64,000 bases of DNA, from assembly GCA_002803225.1 (NCBI GenBank), contig NXFV01000139.1, forward strand, positions 1-64,000, given 5' to 3'. The position numbers and the translations under genes are program-made. Positions 46,010-56,304 of the stretch are shown in pieces. The notes beneath the pieces were generated by a model. The model ran no database searches. It had not been told where the DNA came from and was given only the letters and a program-made list of their open reading frames with translations. This DNA comes from Gamarada debralockiae. Lineage: Eukaryota; Ascomycota; Leotiomycetes; Helotiales; Hyphodiscaceae. Positions within the stretch are counted from its first letter, which is position 1; every line of letters begins with the position of its first letter.

Positions 46010-48352
46010 ATGGCCATCATGAAGTTCGGACGGGCTCTGGGTGTTGCACAAGCTGCGATTTTCTTTGGCACGACGGTTTTTGCAAAAAAGGCATACGTGA
46101 CGAATCGTAGGTCTTGCACACCTGAGATTAAGACTTGACACTGACGGATATAGGCTCTGCTTTTAACAACAAAACATCCTCCGCGACAGTTTCTGCCACT
46201 ATTACACCTAACCCCTCGTTCACGACGTCAACCAACTCATTCAACCTTGCTGCTTGTCCGATTACAGATGACGAATGGCACGATTGTTGGCGACCAGAGG
46301 ATCCAGAAGCGTTAGGGTTCGATCCAATAAGTCCATACAACACCACCGCAAACCCATATAATATCGTCCCGCCGGACCCCTCGGTTGCGAGTCTCTGCGG
46401 CTCATTGTGGACGAGTTCAGCTTCGGCTTACTTTTCCACTGCGTCTATCTCGACACTGACAGAATTTGGTTGGGTACTCTTTGAGAATGACTTCAAGTGG
46501 GTACCGAGTGAGCCTTGCTGTTTGAATTGTACATTGTTGGGAGGTGCTATTACAGTTATGGTGTGGCCAACTCCGGCTCCTACTCCTGCCATCTCGACTT
46601 TAATTAACACAGCAAATAATTTCACTTTCGTTTCGCCCTCGATTTATGTCGCGTTCGACAGCATTGGAGCAACTGATATGTGTGGATCAGTGGTACGTCT
46701 TAGCTCTTGCGGATGGTTCCTGAGGATCAACGCTGACTTTTGCAAAGGGTCCATCGTTCATGAACAAAACTCTCGCATTCGACCCCAAAGCATTGTCTAC
46801 CCAAAGGAACTTTTACGCTGGCACGGCACAGGGTGCGCTCGATCAAGATTACTGTACACATGCTACTCCCAATAACCCTTGGTCAACATTCGACTACCAG
46901 GCCGCTGCGTAAGTTTACGGAAACTCTTTTCAAAACATTGCTACTAACCATAACAGAGAAGGCCAATGTACAGAAATCACAACATCATGGTGGAGCTACT
47001 ACGGCTCAAACGACACAACCATGTATAGCAATGAAGCCGATTACGTCGCCGCAACTGATGTCTCATGCGGATTGGGCTGCGTAGGTAACCCAACGAATCA
47101 GTTTACCTGCGTTTATAATCCGTGCTCGCCATGGGTGTCTGTCCCAACTCAAGTCTATAATCTCGATCAGAAATTCCACACTTGCATAGATGGAATAAAA
47201 GCATTCTTTGATCCACCTTACACTCTAACAACAGGCAACGGACTTATACCATTCTCTTCAGTTCCGGCGTCCAAGAGTTCCGCCGCACCAGCTCAGAGTC
47301 CTGCTCCAGTAATTGCAGCTCTGACACCAACACCTACTCCAAACAATCCTATCCCAACTCCCGCTCCGCTACCTGATCCGCCTTCTCCATCAAATAGCGC
47401 CGCTCCCGCCGACCCACCCGCCGACCCAAACCAACCCGCGTCGACGGTACCCAATGACCCCTCACCCAAAGTAGATTCACCAACAAACAGCACGCCCTCT
47501 CCAATAGCTGTCATAGGCAGCGTGATGGTCTCTCTTGATCCGTCCTCAAACATCGTTGTCGGGTCTCAAACCATCACCCCAGGTGACCCAGCAGTAACGG
47601 CCGGTGGGCATACTTTCAGCGTCGCGACTTCAGGCAGCGCTCTCATCATTGACGGAACAACTTCAGCTATTCCAAATTACACCCCACCAGCACCAGCAGC
47701 AGTCGGCGTTCTCACTACCGCTGTGAATGGCGCTACTGGCCTTGTACTCGCAGGCGGACAAACCGTCACTGCGGGTGGATCACCCATTACGGTTGCGGGA
47801 ACAACATACAGTCTCTCTCCCGGCGGAAGCTCCATAGTAATCAACGGGATAACAAGTCCCGTTCCGACAACTGGTCCTCACCTCGTTACTTCCGCCGGGA
47901 CACCGTTCCTCGTTATTGGCTCGCAGACTATCCTACCAGGCAGTTCCGCCCTCGTAGTTTCCGGAACGACTTACTCGCTTGCATCCTCAGGAAACGCGCT
48001 TGTAATCGACGGTACAAGTGAGTACATCATCGGTAGCCAGACCCTCGTTGCTGGCGGCTCCGCAATTACAGTTTCCGGGACGGTGATTAGTTTGTTGAGT
48101 GGAGGACGGAGTATTGTTGTAGGTGGGATGACAGAACCGATTACTAGCTTGTTGGACAGCACGGGAAGCAATGGTTTGGGAGGAGCGATTATGACAATTG
48201 GTGGATTCGCCAGTAGCGGAGCTGGAGGGAGTAATTTCACGGAGTTCACGGGCGGTGCTGGGAGATTAGCTGGGACATGGGGGGTGGGGAGAGAGGTGCT
48301 AGGTGTGGGTTTGCTTTGGGTGGTTTGTCTCGGGTTTGTGTGGATATTGTAA
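46010..48352 (+). CDS. secreted GPI-anchored Ser/Gly-rich repeat protein
   Basis: Four exons, 46010-46106, 46154-46692, 46748-46908 and 46957-48352. The introns are 47-55 nt with CTGAC or CTAAC branch sites, and the model gives 730 residues. A signal peptide (AIMKFGRALGVAQAAIFFGT) opens the protein; a Cys-rich ectodomain of about 330 residues follows, then a Pro-rich linker (about 370-450). Next come four copies of a ~40-residue repeat (VIGSQT-x-x-G-x-x-A-x-x-VSGT-x-x-SL-x-x-x-G-x-x-x-V-x-G, about 464-658). The end is Gly/Ser-rich with a hydrophobic tail (LGVGLLWVVCLGFVWIL), as for a GPI signal. It is probably attached to the plasma membrane or cell wall. Such proteins are common in ascomycetes but without known function. 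Confidence 0.88.
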
Positions 48353-48814
48353 ACAGGCTTTTGGATTGACTTATTAGGAGACTTGATGCTCACCATTCTA
48401 TCCACGCCAACTGATTTCCGGCAGAAGTCGTTGCAAGACATCTCCAAGAAGGACAGTATCACCGAGTCGGAGGCTGGCTTTCGGAACTTTCAACAACCTC
48501 TTGAGCAGGCGACAGAGGTCAGGATCAACAAGTGTCCTAAGTAGGATTCACAATCATCGTGGCTTGAAGGTGTTGCCATATAAATGACTTAGGTATGATT
48601 GTCGAGCGCCAACATCAGTCAGGTTGATAGTGCGCCGGACCTTATGCCAAGACATACAGCGGATTTCATGAAATAGCGACATTAGCATGACAGAGCCGAG
48701 AGGTCATGTGCTTACTAGAGTTAGCGAAGAATTCTAATTACCTTTCGACTCATTCACTCCTCGGGACGCTCCTCCAAACTTTTAGTCTTCTGATAATATC
48801 GTCATTGCATTCTT
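48353..48814. other. intergenic between convergent genes
   Basis: No gene or repeat is recognised. It should hold the 3' ends of both flanking transcripts. Confidence 0.4.
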
Positions 48815-49973
48815 CTAATCGACTATACAAATTATCTTTCCTGCGTTCGTGCTTTCCTCCATTCTCTGATGTGCCGCCACAATATCTTTCCACGAGTACA
48901 CATTATCAATAATTATTTTGACATCCCCTCTCACAATATGCGGCAGGACTTCATCACGAAATATATTTCGCACATGCGACTGGTACTCTCTGGTCCGAGA
49001 TCGAAGTTGGGTCGTCAGAATGCTGATTCGGCGTCCCAGTACCTTGTGCATGTCAAAATCAGGAATTTTGCTCCCACTGAGATATGCGATGACAACAATC
49101 CGGGCGTCAAGGGCGGCGGATTCGATATTACGTGACCAGTATGCTGCTCCAACCATATCTATGATTATGTCCACCCCATGTCCACCAGTCTCGCGCATTA
49201 CAACTTCCGCAAAACTTTCCGAGGACCGGTAATTGATGGCAAAGTCGGCACCCATAGACCTAGCAAGCTCGCACTTCTCTTCACTGCCGGCTGTTACGAA
49301 GATATTGTTCGCACCAAAGAGTCTAGCAACTTGGATGGTGGCGAGTCCAACGCCTGATGCTCCAGCGTGGATTAAGATATTTTCGCCAGGTTGGAGACGA
49401 CCGACGAGACGTAATATTTGAACAGCGGTAAAGAATATCTGCGTGGTTGAGAAGTTGAGTCAGTACGTTCCACACACATACTAGTAGCGCAACTCTACCT
49501 CCGGTAAACCAGCTGCCTGTTCCCATGACAGCTCTTGCGGAACATGAATAAGCGTCTTCTCCGAAGTAGATATCTTCTCCGCATACTATCTTTAAGTCAG
49601 CAAATCTCCCATAATGGGAAATTGGAGTGAAGACCTACAGCTCCTCCATATGCAAGCCCAAACACCTTGTCCCCAATCCTGAACATATCTGAAGCTAATT
49701 GACCGATCAGTGAGCTCTCTTTTCCTTGTCAGTGTGATTCTTACCATCTGGCCCCTTCGCTTCTACAGTTCCACTGAATTCTACACCCAGAATATCACCA
49801 TACTCTGGTTTCATCGGATACGTGCCTTCCCGTTGCATGAGGTCCATTCGGTTGAGACCGAAAGCATGGATGTGCACAATAACATTGTTGCCAGTAACTT
49901 CGTGATCGGGAATGGTATCAAAGAACAAGGCTTCGGGTGCGCCAGTGCCGTTTCTGACTCTGACTGCCTTCAT
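48815..49973 (-). CDS. quinone-oxidoreductase-like (zinc-independent MDR) enzyme
   Basis: Four exons on the minus strand, 49973-49745, 49694-49639, 49585-49499 and 49438-48815, give 331 residues. It begins MKAVRVRNGTGAPEAL and has the GroES-like first domain (HAFGLNRMDLMQREGTYPMKP; GVEFSGTVEAKG). The Rossmann motif HAGASGVGLATIQ (about 148-160) binds NADPH. TAGSEEKCELARSMGAD, then INYRSSESF, and the late end IIIDNVYSWKDIVAAHQRME are typical of the TP53I3/PIG3-type quinone oxidoreductases in the medium-chain dehydrogenase superfamily. These reduce quinones or enones; the substrate is unknown. No zinc ligands are seen. ATG 49973 was chosen because MKAVRV is the usual start of the family. Confidence 0.9.
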
Positions 49974-51598
49974 TCTGGTATTGGCGAACAATATTGCTTC
50001 GTGAGAAGAGAATTGCAACCAGCGGGGAGCTTCTCTCGTGTTGATCAAAACGTTGTTTACTCCAAGTACTTGGGTTGCTAAACTTAAGCAAACTGTTTGT
50101 CCTTTTGTGAGTATGTATATTCGACGATTTCTCTTCGGTCAATGACATTTTCCGAATATATAATACAGCATGTACTGTAAGCAGCTTCTTCACGCATCTC
50201 TTCTCAGCGTGGACGCAAAGTGTTCTGCCGAGTCGATTTCCGCTTTGGATTACTAATCTTGGATGGCCAGTATGGTCATCATCATTCAAAAGACTGTTAG
50301 GCATCTCTCCACTCCTCCCCTATAACTTTTTGCCAACAAAATACCCTTTCCCGCAGTCTTTTCAAATATTATAACCGAGAAGACTCCCGGTCTATGCACC
50401 CCGCTGAGCCAAACCAGTTTGGGAGCGTGCAGACCCTTGTACGCACATCAGCCTGTGTTACAACTATTGCGGATTGGGCAAGCGCGCAATGATAAATTGG
50501 GCTTAGTAAGCTTTGAATATATTTTGATTAGTTTATCCACGGGCATCGGGCAGTTCATCGGCCAATTTGGGATTCATAATACTCAACTCCACCTATTATC
50601 TATAGCAGCCACATTGTCGTAGCAATTTACTGTTGATCATGGATGAAGCTATACACATCGTCTACAGTGACTCAATCACTAAACACTGAAAGCCCTAAAG
50701 CAACACCAGACCCGAACACTACACTTTAATTCTAATAGAATTGTAAAGGAAGATGGGAGGTAGTTTAAATATCAAAGGAATAAACCTCCCGAGAGCAATC
50801 ATGTTGCGTGCTCATTCAAAAGTGCTGGCTTTGAACCGAATGCCTTCAAGTTTTTTCTCTCTTCTTCACAAAGAGCTCTCCAACGTAGGACTCAAAATTT
50901 AAGGGATCATTGAAGTTAATGTTATTCTGCCGTTTGCTCTTCACTTTCCACGATCGGATTGCGTGCGATTCCCTTGTGAGACAGGTTGACATCTGCATCT
51001 GATAGAGAAATGGGCCGCCTGAGACTATTTATGACTTGCTGAGAAATAGTCACTAATTCTCTTTTGCATCTTTCATTGATTTCGTCGCCGGAATCGCTGC
51101 GCTTGGTTGCTGCCCAGGCTCACACTAGTTCGATTCCGGAGCTGGGTTGGTGACACTGGCAAGGCACTCTACTTCAAGACCTCTAAGGCACACGTACGAC
51201 CATCATTCATGAAGTGAAGGCCGGCCAGGAAATCCTTGCGATCACATCCATCATCGGCGGCTTACAAAGCAACCTGACTGCTCCTACCCAGCTTGGTTGG
51301 CATTCTACATAGAGTAGACTTCGACAGTAGAGCCTCTACACGTCACTTGTGTTGCAAGGCCGTTGGAAAGTACTGAATTTATATGTTCATTGAGCCTTGC
51401 CTCCTTGCCTAAATGATTGTGGTATCGCCGAACCCCATCCGTTCCAGCGCCATGTAAAGACAGCATCGTCCCCCAACCCAGGCCGTCCTTAACCCAAAAC
51501 CGTGAGACTGCAGTCTACCCCCAGCGTCCACCAAACCGTAGAGACCCCAAAACACAATCAAGCCCACTCTAAGGGGTGTATCGTCATGTGCATATGGG
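49974..51598. other. intergenic, nothing recognised
   Basis: Scattered short ORFs on both strands (50419-50622 and 51409-51726 among them) have no signature. The part next to 49974 should contain the oxidoreductase promoter. Confidence 0.35.
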
Positions 51599-52618
51599 TC
51601 ACGATCGAGCGAACACAATATCGGACGAAAAGTCAGGTGCCAATGAAGGCAGACGCGACTCTCGAGCCCTTTCCGAGTCCCCCAAAATCCAGGCAAGGTA
51701 TCTCAGGTCTCCATTGTCATGTATGAGGGTGCTCACAGCTATTATATTGACCGTATCCAGTAGCTGATGACAATCTGCAAGAAGCAAAGAAGGTAGATTG
51801 ACCAGACCAAGGACTCTAAAGACCCTGTCTCTCGAATCCGTGGAACAGCAGCCTGAAGTTATTGCTAATATGTCTGATAGCGCATAGTTCGTTCTGTAGA
51901 GGGAGACGGTGCGTGCGGCCGTAAGTATGAGAATTCTCCGCACCGAGTCCTTCAAAAACAAGATGACTGCGTTGGCTATTTGTGACATTTGCGTGTTATT
52001 TTAATACCTACTACATATCACTCAATTTGTCACTAGCTAAGAGGAAATTCTGGACAATAGTCCAGCCGATTTTTGGCGTTCCATAATACATGTTGACCGG
52101 GCTCTTCGAGAGGGCGACCTCTTGCACGACCCAGATCCGCTGCCAATATGGATGATGCAGGAGCTTGCAGATGCAATACACCATGCGGGAGAACCCATTT
52201 CGTCCATGCCCTCACCAAATTCGAGCTCAGGATTCGTCCAATCGAAGGTCCGCAGTAGCACCATGAGTTTCGGGAGAAAGTCAATTGCTAGCTTTGCAAT
52301 GCCTTTCTCATCTTCGCCTAACCTAGATTACGGTTTCTTCTGCAGTTGAATAGATCTCTCATCTGCGCGACCTGAATATTGCGCTCCGCGACATCCAATT
52401 CATCGATGCAGGCTGCATCTATCCAGATCTTTCGATCGCTGTCCGGTCTTCGAAGCCGATACATTGCGGCGAACAAATTCTGTCTGACGAGGAATGGAGC
52501 ACTATCTATCGATATCGTACAGTCTGCTTCCTGGTTACCGCACGTATAAAAGAGAGCCTCTTACGGTTCTTTTCCGGGCAGTTCCTTGTGAACCATGTGA
52601 CATTGGATTGGAACTCCT
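51599..52618 (-). pseudogene. HET-domain protein, broken
   Basis: Reading the minus strand from about 52618: VPIQCHMVHKELPGKEP, a stop (TAA), ALFYTCGN (usual ALSYTWGN), a long open stretch with IWIDAACIDELDVAERN, a FLPKLMVLLRTFDWTNPE block, then after a frame change WQRIWVVQEVALSKSPV, and, in the last open piece, CSTDSRDRVFRVLGLV and LPSLAPDF. These are the successive blocks of a HET protein of the HET-6 type. One stop, at least two frame changes and the loss of the Trp in the first block show that it is dead. No function is expected. Confidence 0.75.
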
Positions 52619-53268
52619 GATATATCTAACCATGAATGTTTAGAACCCTGATTTTGGCCTTGTTAACAGGTTTTTGTACTTGAAAGAATTGCTGCCATAG
52701 CTGCATCTCAAGAATAGCGTGAGCTATCAAAAAAGGTTGAATTCAGGGGCAGCGGTTTTCGTGCCAGACGAAAGATGCCTCAGGCTGCACTGCCCCTCAT
52801 ATCTCTCGCCCTCTTCTAGCGATCAATCGAGCATTCGAGTCTTCACGAAGTGTCCAACAGCTGCCCTCGCAAAATAATGCCTCGGGCTCAGCCTACCAAC
52901 TTTCCACATTCAAGGTGTAAGTAACTCCCGAGTATGGCCAGTGCTCCAGATTCTACAAAAAGGGAAGTTTAAACTGTTTGGTCGTGATGGGCCAATGAAA
53001 ATCACCGCCTCAGCCCCTGAATTGCGGATTCTTTACATTTCTTTTTCTGTTTCAACTGCCGACTTTGTTCCCGATTTGGATCATCTTCTCCTGACCTCTG
53101 CTATTAATTTTGCCCTGATTCTGCATTTCTTGCACTTCGTGCAAGTTAGGACTCCGAGGTAAAGTAGCCTCAGGCATCGCTATCGTCGTCCGCAGGAAAC
53201 ATGTTCAGGGAATTGCCCTAAGATCCTAGGTAAGAAGCGTACTGAGAGCCTTCAGTAAGTCTGCAATA
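52619..53268. other. intergenic, nothing recognised
   Basis: Upstream regions of the minus-strand HET pseudogene and of the plus-strand membrane-protein gene. One ORF (52941-53162) has no signature. Confidence 0.35.
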
Positions 53269-54623
53269 ATGTCATCAGCAGCATGTTCTGGTTATCCAGA
53301 TAATTATGGGCAACTGCAACCCAATGCTGACATAGCGGGCATTGGGGCAAGTCTCCTGTTTCTCTAGAGAATCAAATCACTAAGCCTAACATCAGGTGTA
53401 CATCTCATTCATTGTCTCAGCCCTGCTGACGTTCATCGTCTCGATCTTTCTTGTCCTATGCGAATCGCGGATCAAGAAAGAGCTCCGAAGCAAACATGCC
53501 TCATTCTCCAAGCCGCCAGAATCTCCAGCAGCCTCCATGAAGCGGGGACCAGGACGACGATGGGAGCAATTCCCTGCTTACTGTTGATAGGTCTAGAAGG
53601 TACGGTGATATCTAGGGACAGGCAGCAGGCTATCGGTACAGGCAACAAGATATCAGGACAGGCAACCAGCTATCGGGACAGGCAACAAGAATAAGCTGTA
53701 TCAAGTTGTAGATATAACAGAAGAGTTGAACGATACAGGAAGGACAGAGAATTTTGAATTGAAGCTTTTGAAGCCTATTTTGGACTAGCGCTATATGCAC
53801 TTCAGTATTAGGGTTCTCATAACAACACTTACAACATAGAAGCGTGTTTCCTCCACCTTCAAAGTGCCCAGGTCATCTCCAAAACGCTCCAACTTTTGAT
53901 CTCGGCTTGGCCGATCAGCAATTGATCACTAGGGTAGCTCTTCTCATTGCGGCTCTGGCATCCTGGCAAACCATCTCTGGGTACCATCTCAACATTGTCG
54001 TATATCTCGCCTAGTTTTCATGTTTCACACACGCTATTGCGAATTTCTCCTGTAGGGATCTTACTCGAAGGTCGCGGATCTTGCTGGCGCTGCGATTGAT
54101 TGGTTTCGCCGCGATCTTCATGCTCTTTGTTGGAGTACAAAGCCAAGCATGCGATTTCGCCCCTGCTGTCTCAACGGGAGGTATCGTGGAACGCAGTGAC
54201 TATGGGGCGGATGGCGGGGCATGTCCTGCGCAATGCAGTGCTGCGTTCCTGTCTTGCTCCGGCCTAGCCCACCAATTTCGCATCACGGTCATCGTTTATA
54301 CTGTCTTCTGGGTGTGCTTTACCTGGTGCGGTGGTTCATGGCTGCAATACTTGCGTTTCGCCCGAGCGGCAAGCTATTGTGAATCACTCATCCACGCAAC
54401 AGGTTTGATTATGTGGTTCGGAGTGTATCTCGCCTTGGTCTACGGCTTGGGATCTGGTATCGCTGAAGCTATCTGCGTGAGAGATCCAATGCAGTATCCG
54501 GGTATTGAACTCGCAGCAAACTTTGGGGAGCAGGAATCTTGGACTTTTGGACAGCTTGTGGCTGTTGTTTTGTTGGTATTGCCATTTTTGTCTGCACTCG
54601 AGGGCTTCCTTGGTGAGCTTTGA
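53269..54623 (+). pseudogene. multi-pass membrane protein split by a solo LTR
   Basis: From ATG 53269, exon 1 (to 53346, NPNADIAGIG-type block LQPNADIAGIG) joins exon 2 at 53396 (VYISFIVSALLTFIVSIFLV, a membrane helix) through a 49-nt intron with a GC-AG border. Coding sequence runs to about 53581, is interrupted by a 246-bp solo LTR, and resumes with FDLGLADQQLITRVALLIAA, SGYHLNIVVYLA, a TAG where a Trp is expected (54035), and further membrane helices ending LVLPFLSALEGFLGEL. The order (AGIG...ADQQL...VYLA[W]) matches a family of uncharacterised fungal membrane proteins. Frames before and after the LTR differ even when the LTR and one target copy are removed, so there is an extra frameshift or lost intron. 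Confidence 0.75.
53582..53827. mobile_element. solo LTR, 246 bp, with CTTAC target duplication
   Basis: It begins TGTTGATAGG and ends CATAACAACA. It is flanked by CTTAC at 53577-53581 and 53828-53832, a perfect 5-base duplication. It is the same family as 12245-12470; it lacks some bases at the start and has an extra run of CAGGCAACAAGATATC-like short tandem units in the first third. It lies inside a membrane-protein gene. Confidence 0.93.
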
Positions 54624-56304
54624 GACTTCTCGCGAAAAGATTGACACTGATTATGGTCGACGAAGATACTAAGGCTGTGTTGAAACGTGACACCTGAGTC
54701 ATAACACACATGGCACTGTTGCCTAGGGCATGAGTCACTGCACTGTATATATAGCCCTTGGATCACTACTCTCTAAATGTCAAGCTGCTTTCACATTCCA
54801 CAATTGTGACCTCGCAACAGGCTGAACTGTCGAAGAAGGGAAGTGGCAAGCAAGAAGAAGTTTGAAGCCAGTCAACCCACATGGACTACCAGAGTGGAAC
54901 ATTCTCACCGATGGCCAAAAGGTCGTGGGGATTCTGGGACTGAGATGACTTGCGAAAGAAGCAGCTTGTCAGGACAGGCACCAAAGAACAGATGAGGGGC
55001 AGAGGAGCTCTGCTTCGACTGAGGAAAACCCTCCTGTGATCCTCAGCGCTGCACCAATCAATAAGAAGCACTATGTCAGCACAAACAGTAAAAAATTGCT
55101 GCCACACCCTTTTCGCTTCCTTGTAGTGGCATACAGGGGGTGATGTTGGTGGCTTGAAGATTGAACGGGTCTAGCCGCCAGAAGTGCTGGTAGGATTTTG
55201 CGTGGGCAGACACATTCGAAGGGCCCCAGAAATCGCGAAGAAATGATTTCCATGGCCAGAAACGGCTTCATTCTCGATTTTCGAAGGACATTAATTCTGG
55301 CTATGGCGAAAGAGGCCATAGAGAGTCAGATATGGAGGACGGCTTGAAATAGAGACCCTTTGGGATTATATAGAAGCCTCAGTTGCGGCGTTCCAGGACT
55401 TCGCGAAGTAGAGAACTCAATGAATTTGAAATTCTCTTCGAGGTGAGCTTCCATAAGCCCAACAGCTTCTCAGACGATAGCTAATGGGACTTTGAGGATT
55501 TCTATCGCTCTACAATCTTGTGCGGACTGATTTGACCAGGACTCTAAGGGACTGGCCTGAACCTTATCACGAAATAGAGGCTATGAAGGGCATACGTATG
55601 GTGTAGACGAGGATCTTGAACTAAAGTAGGAAGAGAGAGTGAGAGCTCTGAGTATATATACATGAAAATGGTCACATGACCAATCATCACATGGTAGAAA
55701 TTATGTGACTGGACAAGCTGATGGACTGTTCCTTCAGAGCCGTCACAAACTTATGGAAGCCCCGAAGCCTAGAAGGCTGTGGAGAATAGGATGACCTAGG
55801 AACTAGAGGTCTAGACCTCCATAACCTCCGAAGAGATTGGAAAACGCTGATACAGCTTGTATGAAGCCAGCAGCTAGTATAGCTACTACAGGGATAGCTA
55901 GAAACAGAGTATAAGTAAGGGTTGTGGACCTTACTTGAAGAGAGGCAAGCTGGAGTTTTTATGATTCACAAGCGTACAAGTACTACGGAACCTACTTTCA
56001 GCCACTGCGAGTGCAACCATTATTGTCTCTCTTCCCCCTCACCTTTGATCAAACTATTCTTCAATTACAATCGCTAGTGAAATCGCCTTCCGCATTGAAC
56101 ATTTTCAAGAATTTAAATCCGGCCCCATTGCCAGCCACGCCCCTATCTTGTCACGTGTGCAATACGTCTCCTTATCAAATCACAGAAAATGTTAGAAATC
56201 GAGTGGCAATTTCGCGCCATTATAAAGACACATGCTACCCTTTGACCTTCTATAAAATAGAGACATAACGAAAATAATATATTATGTATAAAGGCATTTA
56301 TAAC
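54624..56304. other. gene-poor stretch, nothing clearly recognised
   Basis: ORFs in 54384-55319 overlap on both strands and lack a signature. The short plus-strand ORF 56011-56268 is also unsupported. The stretch 55620-55960 has a TATATATA box and repeated CACATG words and could be part of an old LTR or repeat, but no boundaries are visible. Confidence 0.3.

Noticed and set aside
22991..49973. Secondary-metabolite cluster, because a dehydrogenase, a permease and an oxidoreductase lie in the window
   Set aside because: They are far apart, separated by unrelated genes, and there is no backbone enzyme such as a polyketide or peptide synthetase or terpene cyclase.
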